Shown in pieces: positions 1 to 8,636 of a DNA stretch of 20,109 nt. The position numbers and the translations under genes were made by a program. The stretch is from Stentor coeruleus. Lineage: Eukaryota > Ciliophora > Heterotrichea > Heterotrichida > Stentoridae. The stretch's first letter is position 1. Each line of letters begins with the position of its first letter. Location of the stretch: the NCBI GenBank assembly GCA_001970955.1, contig MPUH01001255.1, forward strand, positions 1-20,109, read 5' to 3'. The notes under the pieces are model-generated. The model saw nothing but the letters and a program-made list of their open reading frames with translations. It had not been told where the DNA came from and made no database searches.

Positions 1-248
1 TACATCAATATTCTCTATTACAAAGCATATAATAATTTGTCCTTTCCATCACACATAATTCCAACAAATTCCATAAACTCCCAAAAATTATCTCAAAAAT
101 TCTAAACTTCCTATAACCAATCTACAAAAGGTTTATATAACATAAAAACTCCCTCATATGCAAAATGCATAAATTCACAATAAAAACCCTGCTGATTCCT
201 CCTAACCCAAACTGCAAAAAGCCCATAAAATCAATATCATCAAATAAA

Positions 249-1355
249 ATGTCAAACTCCGACCCTCAACTGCTTCAAAGTTTTATCGGCCATCGTGGGG
301 CAATAACAAGCATAGACATAAATACAAAAAGTATAGTTTCTTCAAGTGAAGATTCTTCTATCCAAGTCTGGCATTTAGATTCTTCATCAAGACCATTTCG
401 ATACATAGGTCACAAAGGTCCAGTTTACGATGTGTGTTTTAACCCATTAGGTGATACAATTCTAAGTGGTTCCAATGATGAATGTATAAAAGAATGGAAA
501 ATTTCAGTTGAAGGAAAGTCTACAACATGGCGGGCACATAATGGTAGTGTACGTAGTGTAGGTTATTCAACTGATGGTAGATTAATAATATCATCATCAG
601 AAGACAAATCAATAAAATTATGGACATCATCTGATCATAGATTCCAATTATCATTTACAGGTCATACAAACTGTGTTAAAAGTGCTAAATTCAGTTCAGA
701 TACAAGAATGGTTTTATCAACAAGTGACGATAAAACATTGAAAGTTTGGGATGTTCCAGCACAGACCTGTGTCCAGCAATTTACAAGTGATTTTGTTTTG
801 AATTCAGGAAGATTTCATCCTGATGGAACTTGTATAGCTGCAGGTACAGCTGATGGTAAAATTAAATTGTGGGATTTAAGATCACAAAGGATAGTTCAAG
901 TTTATACTTCACATAATGATGAGGTTTTAAGTGTTGATTTTCATCCTGGAGGTGATTTTTTGTCATCTGGGTCTAAAGATTCAAGTGTTAAAATATGGGA
1001 TTTAAGACAAGGACATTGTTTGTATACATTACTTGGACATCAACAAGGGGTTAGTTCTGTTAAATATAATGGAAATGGAGATTGTTTTGCTACAGGAAGT
1101 TTTGATTCTCAGGTTATGCTATGGAAAGGGAATACTTTAAACAAAACTTTAGCTACTGGGAAAAAAACTGTAATGAAAAATAAAGATGATAAAAGTAGTG
1201 GGCAAAAAGTATCAGAAGAACTCTCGGGGACACTTAGTAAACTTGTTGCTCAATTAGATATTGTCACTAAAGCTATGGTTATGCTTGATCAGAGGATGTC
1301 ATGTTTTGAAGATCATATTTCGAGGATTACAGAGAGGATTATTGGCACGGAATAA
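249..1355 (+). CDS. POC1: POC1-like WD40 centriole/basal-body protein
   Basis: A 368-residue protein from the ATG at 249, with seven WD40 repeats (about residues 14-42, 54-83, 97-125, 138-167, 179-208, 222-250 and 264-292) forming one propeller. Repeat ends such as KLWDL and KIWDL are typical. After a short Lys-rich linker, residues 324-366 form a coiled coil (TLSKLVAQLDIV...) matching the C-terminal POC1 signature. POC1 stabilises centriole and basal-body walls, so a ciliate should need it in quantity. The frame is open from an upstream ATG at 165, but the 28 extra residues fit nothing in the family, while MSNSDPQLLQSFIGHR resembles the usual N-terminus, so 249 is preferred. No intron is seen. 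The stop is TAA. The family call is secure; the choice of start is likely but unproven. Confidence 0.92.
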   Translation: MSNSDPQLLQSFIGHRGAITSIDINTKSIVSSSEDSSIQVWHLDSSSRPFRYIGHKGPVYDVCFNPLGDTILSGSNDECIKEWKISVEGKSTTWRAHNGSVRSVGYSTDGRLIISSSEDKSIKLWTSSDHRFQLSFTGHTNCVKSAKFSSDTRMVLSTSDDKTLKVWDVPAQTCVQQFTSDFVLNSGRFHPDGTCIAAGTADGKIKLWDLRSQRIVQVYTSHNDEVLSVDFHPGGDFLSSGSKDSSVKIWDLRQGHCLYTLLGHQQGVSSVKYNGNGDCFATGSFDSQVMLWKGNTLNKTLATGKKTVMKNKDDKSSGQKVSEELSGTLSKLVAQLDIVTKAMVMLDQRMSCFEDHISRITERIIGTE

Positions 1356-1495
1356 TGGATGTGAATAAGTTTTTGAGATAAAAATATTAGATTATGAGGT
1401 TTATTAGTTAGTTTTAGGGAGGTTTTAGGATTTTTTTTTTTGGGAATCATGGAGATTTTGTGTTAGAAAATTTGCAATTCGGGGATTTTATTAAT

Positions 1496-2173
1496 ATGAT
1501 AAGATGCAAAAGCCAAAAGTATAACTGCGTACCAATAAAGATCTTTGAGTTTCCAAAAAATCCTCCTAGTACGGTAAAAGAACCTTCATTTTATTCACCC
1601 CTTTCTCCGAAATTTATGTCAATAATGAGACAAAATAGTATTAAACTACTTCGTCCACAGACATCGAAAAACCGACTTTTCAAGTCAAAAACTAACCAAA
1701 GCTTTTTAAACAGATCGAGTACTAATAATTTAACTGATTGCAGTTTTTTAGATTTAAAGTTAGACGATCAGAAAAATTATAAATCACAACCTTTGATTAT
1801 AAAAAAGCACACACCACTTAAAATACCAGAAAGTATAAAAGAAAAAGATTTTGCTTTTTCGATTTCAATAGAAAGTTTTTACAAGCTACCTGAAAAACAA
1901 AAAAAAGTGAGTCAGGTAAAAAAAACATTAAAGTCTAAAAAAAACTTTACATGCAAAAAAGACCCAATGAAAGATTGGATTATATTAGATAAGTTTACTG
2001 AAGTTAATCATGATCACAGCATTAAAAATAATAAAACTATAGTTCAAGGCTCATTAATATCCCCAAAAGACCTTTTAATCAGTATCTCAAAGAAAAAAAA
2101 TCTTTTTCAAGCTCATATCCCAATCCCATCCCCACAAATTTCCCAAATCGCAAGTGGCAAATCCAAAGACTAG
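1496..2173 (+). CDS. Hypothetical basic Ser/Lys-rich protein
   Basis: An open frame of 225 codons from the ATG at 1496 to TAG. The frame stays open to a GTG at 1460, but ATG is the more likely start. I do not recognise the protein. It is rich in Lys, Ser, Asn and Pro, has SP/TP-type motifs near residues 33-37 (YSPLSP), no predicted membrane segment and no clear fold, so it is probably largely disordered. It starts only 140 bp after POC1 and converges with the next gene 85 bp downstream. Length without stops in such AT-rich DNA and a compositional switch to C-rich at its start support a real gene. Function unknown. Confidence 0.68.
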   Translation: MIRCKSQKYNCVPIKIFEFPKNPPSTVKEPSFYSPLSPKFMSIMRQNSIKLLRPQTSKNRLFKSKTNQSFLNRSSTNNLTDCSFLDLKLDDQKNYKSQPLIIKKHTPLKIPESIKEKDFAFSISIESFYKLPEKQKKVSQVKKTLKSKKNFTCKKDPMKDWIILDKFTEVNHDHSIKNNKTIVQGSLISPKDLLISISKKKNLFQAHIPIPSPQISQIASGKSKD

Positions 2174-2258
2174 CCCTTCATTTCTTTTCTAAATCTATTT
2201 CTAACTAAAAAAATTACTATAAAACAATAAACTTTCTAATCTTACAAATTTCTAATCC

Positions 2259-2801
2259 TTAAAATCTCCCTTTAATAGTTTTTCTGATCTTAATAATAGT
2301 CGGTAAATAAACCTCCTGTTCACTTATCCCTTTTTTCATCATCCCAATATGAAAATCCCTTGATTTTCTTTGTGAACTGATTTTCATTTTCCCAATATTC
2401 AAGCTTTTATGTAGAGTTTTCGTAACTCTTTTGTTAATTTTAGCATTATTTTGCATAACAACTTCAGCTGGGGTTTGATTTTGGCCTGGAGAATAAAGAT
2501 TAAGTCTAAGTTTTGTAAAATTAGTTCTGGTTTTTCTTAGAGGAGATGGGGTTTTACTTAACATTTTTGGCATATAAAAAGGAATGTTTGGGAGTTCTGA
2601 ACTGAGGATTATGTCTGGGTAGTCTGTTGGGATAAAAGTTGAGTATTTTAATAGGGAATTCAGTTTTGGACTTTTTGTAGGAGATTCAAAACTTGAGGAG
2701 GGCTTGGTGCTTTGAAGGAAGATTGAGAGTTGAAGAGATTTCTTTTTTTCTGAACGTTTAGGTTCGTATTTTTTGCATTTTAGACCCTGGACTTCTAGCA
2801 T
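2259..2801 (-). CDS. Hypothetical basic Ser/Pro-rich protein
   Basis: A 180-codon minus-strand frame from the ATG at 2799-2801 to TAA at 2259. The protein is not recognised. It is strongly basic, with several short SP or TP motifs (ESPTKSP, KTPSP, YSPG), no signal peptide and no membrane segment, and is probably disordered. The 5' flank on its own strand is C-rich and the 3' flank G-rich, the pattern seen around the surer genes here. A short upstream ORF (17 codons, ATG at about 2863) ends just before the start. It faces the 1496-2173 gene tail to tail. Could be a ciliate- or lineage-specific cytoskeletal or regulatory protein, but nothing in it says so directly. Confidence 0.6.
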   Translation of the reverse strand: MLEVQGLKCKKYEPKRSEKKKSLQLSIFLQSTKPSSSFESPTKSPKLNSLLKYSTFIPTDYPDIILSSELPNIPFYMPKMLSKTPSPLRKTRTNFTKLRLNLYSPGQNQTPAEVVMQNNAKINKRVTKTLHKSLNIGKMKISSQRKSRDFHIGMMKKGISEQEVYLPTIIKIRKTIKGRF

Positions 2802-4109
2802 TTGCTTATTTTAAATGGTGATTTTGCATGTTGGTTTTAGTTTTTGAATAGGAGGATTGAGCATGTTGGCTTTTTGTTGGTTAAGGGTTTACTTTTTGGA
2901 GGAGGCTATTTCGCGGTGGATTTTAGTTAAGGGTTTAGATTTTGTCTGGAATTATGATTGGTTATGTAAAAGGTTTTTCAAAAGATAAAATAAGATTTTA
3001 TTGGATGGATAAGATGGTAAAAGTTTATAAGATATTTATTGTGATGGGGTGTTTGAAAATATAGAAGAATCTTAGTTTAAGATAAAGAGTTTTATGAATA
3101 TTTTATGAACTTGGCTATTTTTTTTTAGATAATTTTTTATTGTGTAGATACTGGGTTTTATTAATATCAGGATAAGGGAATTTATATAGAGTTTTCAATT
3201 TCTTTCACATAATAATGAGGAACTTTTATATACGGGCTTCAGGAAGAAAATAAGAAATATTTAAATTTTTGGATTAAAAAAGAAAGTTTTTTAGTTGGTT
3301 TTCATGAAATTAATACTGATTTTTATTATATTTTAACTATAAGTTTATATATCGAAGTAAATTTTAAATAACCCTTCAAACATTTTTAGCTGTTTTATTC
3401 AGAGTGCCATTAAATTAACTATTCCGTAATTTTCTTATAACATATTTATAATTTTTATCAAATCAATTCAATTCTTTATCAATTTGCACATGAGATAGTT
3501 TACTATATAATAGTATATTAGTACCCGAACATTATTTTTCTATCATATCCTCACTATGCTTATTTTTGATTCACTCCACCATACATTTTGACCTTCTAAA
3601 ACTTTGATATCTAGCATTTACATTATAGTTAATCAATACTATATATCTTCATATAAAACCATATATTAACTCCTAATCAAACCTATAAACCTTTCTAAAA
3701 TATGCACTTTAACTCATCCAAAGACTATCTATTTCTCTAACACAAAATAAAATTATCATTATCCCTATCAAAACCAAAACCATTCACCAAAAAGCATTGG
3801 CACCTATAAAATTTCCAACAAGTTATTTTCCAGCTTTTCCTGCTTTTAAACTATATTCAAACACCATAACAAACTATTATCAACTTAGCACCTCCTCTTT
3901 AAATCCTGCTAAAAAAAATAATTTCTTATTAATCATCCAAAATCTTAAACCCATCCACAATAAAATCCTCAAAAATTCTACCAACCTTAACATTTTAAAC
4001 CCAATGCATATAAAAAAACTATCTTTAATATAAAACTTTTATTTATATACAATCAACACTTATCATATTCCTATACAAATGATAAAATCTTATAATATAA
4101 ATTAGAAAA
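2802..4109. other. Divergent intergenic spacer, no gene seen
   Basis: This 1.3-kb stretch separates the 5' ends of a minus-strand and a plus-strand gene and so should hold both promoters. No convincing coding frame was found; a 78-codon frame at 3797-4033 lacks an ATG and is low-complexity. Composition is sharply asymmetric: 2881-3060 has 47 G and 6 C, while 3661-3780 has 29 C and 2 G on the plus strand. The 12-mer gttaagggttta occurs twice about 47 bp apart (near 2880 and 2927). No RNA gene recognised. Confidence 0.6.
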
Positions 4110-6044
4110 ATGAGTAGGTTTGGTATAGTGAGTAAGCATATTGTGCTAACCAACATAAACAATACACATCCTCGGTATCCATGTTCAGGGATAATTCTAA
4201 TATCTGGTGAAATTATTGAAGATATCATCCTTCTAAACAAAGAAATACCTTTTGATGTCATTTCAAATCTTTACAAAGATTGGGAACTTGTTGACTACTC
4301 TGATTTATATGTATCTCCAGGTATAATAGACTTAAATGTTAGAAGAGAATATGAAGATTTTTGCCAATTAACCAAATCAGCTTTGAATGGAGGAGTTACT
4401 GTTATTGCGGTTGAAAAAGGATATTATAGTCCTTTAGATACATCTTCTAAATACTATTGTGATGTCGCGCATATTGCCATTGTTAATGATCAGACGAATT
4501 TTGAGATGATTGATAAAAATATATGCGCGTTAAAAGGGTATTTATTCCCTCCGAGTAAAGAAATTAGGTCAATTGCCCACTTGCAGAATGTTATGAAAGA
4601 AGCTTTTAATAGTGGCTTACCTTTTTTTATTGATGCAACTCTCCCTGATCCTAGGATGTTGTATATGGCTTCACCTTCAAGGCTGGTTTCGGTTGATGAT
4701 AGGAAAGATAATGAATCGAGTAGCTCTGGGTTGTTTGCTGCTGCTTTTCCTGAGAATACTCGTGGGTCTTCGGAGTCTGAAGATAGTGAAGATGAACCAG
4801 TAGTACCCCAAAGAAGCATTTCACTAGAATGCCAAGAGCTAAAAAAACTCGGACGCCCTTCCGGCAACCTGTCCGATGAAGAATCTGAAAAGCATTCCAA
4901 ACTTAAAGAGCCCAGCCATATGATAATCGAAGCAAAAGAATGTGACGAATGTTCTCCTCTAAAGAAAACCATACGTAAAAAAGTTCTAAGCTACGACATC
5001 TACAACGACTTAGACAACAGAATTAAAGCAAGCCAGCAGAACATCGAAGACCTTTGTCTAGCTGAAAGGTCAACATATTCATATTCAGGTCCAACTTCAT
5101 TCGTTAGCATAGACACTCCAAACAAATTCGATAATCTTAGCATAATAACCCCTTCACATATAGAAAAATCCACAGAAAGTGACTCAAGCGAGCCTAACTC
5201 CGGATCTTCAACAACTACTCCTGCACGTAAAAGAGAATTATATAGACCAAGTCCTATAATAATAAAACCAGAATCCCGTCCAGATGCTTCAAGAGATTAT
5301 AAATACCATCTAGCTAACCTTCCTGAACACTGGGAAATCTCAGGAGTTGAAAGAGTTCTAGAAAGCTTAATCACAGATAGTAAAATCCATTTCCAAAACA
5401 TCTCATCAGCAGGAGCTTTAAATAGAGTACGTCAATTAAAAAAAACTTATAAGTCGATTACATGTGAAATCCCAGCTGTGCATTTGTTTTTCAATAGTCT
5501 TGAAGTAAAAATTGGAGATACTAAATTTAAAAACACCCCACCCATAAGAAACCAAGGAAATTTCAATCTTCTTTGGGATTTAATCAAGATGAAAGGTATT
5601 GATTCTATATCTTCACAACATGCTTATATTAACTCTCAAAGGAAAAATTGTGGGAATTTTCAACAAGCTTTAAATGGAATTGCTGATATGGGCTGTTCAT
5701 TATCTGCTGTTTGGACTATGATTAATGTTCCGGTTAGCTCGATGGAACAATTGGAACACTATATAGTAAGGCTTGCTAAATGGTTTAGTTATCATCCAGC
5801 AATGATTTTGAATATTTGTAATAAACGTGGAAGTATAGAAAAAGGGAAATTTGCTGATTTGGTTGTTTGGAACCCGAAGGAAAAATTTGTTGTGACTAGT
5901 GATTATCCTTACTCAGAAACTTCACCTTTTAAAGATAAAGAGCTGTTTGGTAGCATAAAATATGTTTATTTGAGAGGGAAACTTGCTTCGAATAATGATG
6001 AAGCCTATTTTGGAAATGAGATATCCCCAGAACATTATAAATAA
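4110..6044 (+). CDS. Allantoinase-like amidohydrolase, probable pseudoenzyme with large insertion
   Basis: A 644-residue protein, about 200 longer than allantoinases or dihydropyrimidinases. Residues 1-185 carry the N-terminal composite sandwich and first barrel strands (IVSKHIVL, SPGIIDLNV, GGVTVIA). Residues 400-640 carry the rest (ISGVERVLE, IHFQNISS, NTPPIRNQGN, KGKFADLVVWNP, LRGKL). Between them, about 190-395, lies a disordered acidic/Ser-rich insertion (SSESEDSEDEP). By my alignment, the metal-binding HxH is N76/R78, later His ligands are D175 and N430, and the catalytic Asp is Q503; only the bridging Lys (K142) seems kept. The allantoinase reaction (ring opening of allantoin) is therefore unlikely. 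A non-catalytic role, as for the dihydropyrimidinase-like CRMP proteins, is possible by analogy only. No intron; TAA stop. Confidence 0.8.
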   Translation: MSRFGIVSKHIVLTNINNTHPRYPCSGIILISGEIIEDIILLNKEIPFDVISNLYKDWELVDYSDLYVSPGIIDLNVRREYEDFCQLTKSALNGGVTVIAVEKGYYSPLDTSSKYYCDVAHIAIVNDQTNFEMIDKNICALKGYLFPPSKEIRSIAHLQNVMKEAFNSGLPFFIDATLPDPRMLYMASPSRLVSVDDRKDNESSSSGLFAAAFPENTRGSSESEDSEDEPVVPQRSISLECQELKKLGRPSGNLSDEESEKHSKLKEPSHMIIEAKECDECSPLKKTIRKKVLSYDIYNDLDNRIKASQQNIEDLCLAERSTYSYSGPTSFVSIDTPNKFDNLSIITPSHIEKSTESDSSEPNSGSSTTTPARKRELYRPSPIIIKPESRPDASRDYKYHLANLPEHWEISGVERVLESLITDSKIHFQNISSAGALNRVRQLKKTYKSITCEIPAVHLFFNSLEVKIGDTKFKNTPPIRNQGNFNLLWDLIKMKGIDSISSQHAYINSQRKNCGNFQQALNGIADMGCSLSAVWTMINVPVSSMEQLEHYIVRLAKWFSYHPAMILNICNKRGSIEKGKFADLVVWNPKEKFVVTSDYPYSETSPFKDKELFGSIKYVYLRGKLASNNDEAYFGNEISPEHYK

Positions 6045-8636
6045 TTAGGCCAATCTTATCTTTTAAATCTAATTTTAGTCTTTTTCTAGATGAAACAATT
6101 TTTTATATGTAAAAATTAGCCCATATCGTTTTAAATATGAAAATTCTTCATCATTTAAAAAAAAAATTCAGAACTTTCATCACAATTTTATTACCATTTT
6201 AGCAGTATTTAAACTAATTTCTCTTATAAATATCTGGTTTTTTGACCATAATGCATATTTAATATAGAAAATATCCACTTTTAATTGAGAAAAGCAGTTC
6301 NTAGCCCATATCGTTTTAAATATGAAAATTCCTCATCATTTAAATATTTTTTTCAGAACTTTCATCACAATTTTATTACCATTTTAGCAGTATTTAAACT
6401 AATTTCTCTTATAAATATCTAGTTTTTTGACCATAATGCATATTTAATATAGAAAATATCCACTTTTAATTGAGAAAAGCAGTTCACTTATAAAAAACTG
6501 CAAGGAATTATTTGATATTATCAATGACTATAAATTCTTATTATTTTTTTTTTTTTACAGGAATAATCAGCAAATATATATTAAAGTATTAACATGTGAT
6601 AAAATTTTTTTTTTTGGTTTTATTTAGCTTATTTTCCTTACCTGCAAACATGATTTTAATTATAAAATCCTTACAAAAAAATCACCATCTCAATTGAATC
6701 CTTATAATAACTTAAAGCTGACAAATAAATAATTAGTATTCTTAATATAAAATCATAAGAAAATAGCATATAAAGCATTAAACTTTTAATAAATTTCAAG
6801 TAAATATACACATACAGATTTTTTTTCAAAATTAAAAAAATATTTTTGACATAAAAAATCATAATATTTTTTACTTTTCACGATTGTAAAAGTTTAAATT
6901 TCTCCAAAGTATAATAATTAGTTTTAAATTTTCTAAAAACAATTTATTGCGTTATGAGGATTTCCATTTACTTATATATATTGACTATGCCTACTAATAA
7001 AAAACTACAAAAACATTTTCTAGTAATTGGGCAATAATAAATTTACAAATTGTTTTTATTACTGGATACTTTAATTTTAAGTAGCATTTTATAACAAAAA
7101 TATGCTTTATAAAAATTTTATTATTGAATGATACTTTATGTTAATATCAGAAAAGTGAGATAAAATATGAAATAGAAAATAATATATATCTAAACCAATC
7201 CATATGATTTAAACTAGAAAACAATTTTTTCAGTATAATTAGCACAATAATAATCATAAATTCCACAAACAACAAATCATATATTTATTTATCCTTTTAT
7301 ATCATAAGATTATTTCTTAACCATTATATACTTTTTTATAATCCAAAAAATATATAGAAATCCATATTTGGTATTAAATAAAAGCATATCAACATAAGTA
7401 TCTACACCTTAAAAACCTTGTATTTCTCTAAAAACATATTATTAACAAAAAAACTTATATTTTTTTACTCACAAAGTAAAAATTTGTATTAATTAAAAAT
7501 GATACACTAAAATCTTTACAATTACATAACTTAACTTGTTAAAACCTTAATAATACTAATACTTTCAAAACCTCATTTTTTAAAATTAGCGCATATAGTT
7601 TTTTATTATCACTTTTCACCTAAAATTATATAATTATAAACATTCTCTAAGCTTTTTAATATTTTTCACAATAAAATTTTAGAATCTTTCTTAAGATTGT
7701 TAAGTTTTTTAATATGCTCAGTTTAACGCAATAATCAATTTATCATTAATATTTTCTTAGGCTTTACATTTTGTATCTGGTAATTATTCATATATTTTAC
7801 TTCAAAAAATGTTAGAATTGTTGATAGGTTAATAATAAATAGATTTTATATATTTGGATGTAAAAAATAGGATATTATAGATAGGAAAATTTCTTATAAG
7901 ATCTAATTATACTTATATACTTTTTAAGCTTTTAAAGACTATATTAAAAAAACAAATATAATAGTCTGAATATTTAAAGAAGTTAATATTAAAATAAGAA
8001 ACTGAGTTTCAAGTAAATAGGCTTTTGATAGCTTATAAATATTAAAATCTTTTTCAAATAATTTTTTTTGTAGTCTCTTTTACTATATAATAACTATTAT
8101 TAAGTCTTTTCTTTGTCAAATGTATTTGTTAGCACCTTGTTTCAGATATATTTTTTAACACTCATGGTTTTTTTATTACATCAGAAAAAAAATCAGGATT
8201 TATCACTACTTTTCTCATACCATGCTTTTCTTACAAGCATAAGCTGAATATCTAGCTTTACTAATCCTTATATGTCCCAATGTCTAAACCCTATCTTTTT
8301 TATTTGAAAGCAAACCTATAAACTAAAGAACTTTAAACTTGAATATATTCAACAAATTTATACCTAAAAATCACTAATTTACTCAAACTTTTTATCAGAA
8401 ATCTCAAGAACCTATCAAATCCAAACTTAACCCAAAAACCCAAGCTTTCCAATCCTTCAAACCCAAAACCAAACCAAACCCAATCCAAACCGAATGGATC
8501 TCTCAGAAACCCTCAAACGAACCTGAACTCCAACCAAACTCAAAACCAGCCAAACAACTATCTTTTCCCTAAAGCGAATCATCCAAGTCAACAACCTTCA
8601 AACAAAACCATCTTTCAACCACTATTTATAATAAAA
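6045..8636. other. 2.6-kb gene-free, very AT-rich stretch
   Basis: No coding frame worth calling: the longest, 6671-6862 on the minus strand, is low-complexity Ile/Leu/Tyr/Lys from AT-rich DNA. Poly-T runs occur near 6540 and 6605. No tRNA or other structured RNA was recognised by eye. The left part holds the 184-bp duplication at 6117-6485. The right end (about 8200-8636) becomes C- and A-rich; 8401-8580 has 63 C and 11 G, as is usual just upstream of plus-strand genes in this window. The rest has no strong strand asymmetry. Confidence 0.6.
6117..6485 (+). repeat. Imperfect 184-bp direct duplication around a single N
   Basis: Two copies, 6117-6300 and 6302-6485, are separated only by an undetermined base at 6301. 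Both begin tagcccatatcgttttaaat and end gagaaaagcagttc. They differ at a few sites: cttcat versus cctcat, an A-run versus a mixed A/T run of the same position, and atctgg versus atctag. A single N between overlapping ends is a usual mark of a scaffolder failing to merge contigs. The mismatches suggest the ends come from two haplotypes or paralogous copies. Confidence 0.9.

Noticed and set aside
165..248. N-terminal 28-codon extension of POC1
   Set aside because: The added residues match nothing at POC1 N-termini and have the G-poor composition of a 5' flank; the ATG at 249 gives the expected protein start. The extension remains possible.
3797..4033. 78-codon plus-strand frame in the divergent spacer
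   Set aside because: Begins with TTG rather than ATG, low-complexity product, lies in the C-rich 5' flank typical of non-coding DNA here.
4490..4972. 160-codon minus-strand frame opposite the allantoinase-like gene
   Set aside because: It is antisense to a recognised fold-bearing frame; the Ser-rich product mirrors the Ser/Asp/Glu-rich insertion on the other strand.
6671..6862. 63-codon minus-strand frame in the AT-rich stretch
   Set aside because: Low-complexity product expected from very AT-rich sequence, with no supporting composition signal.
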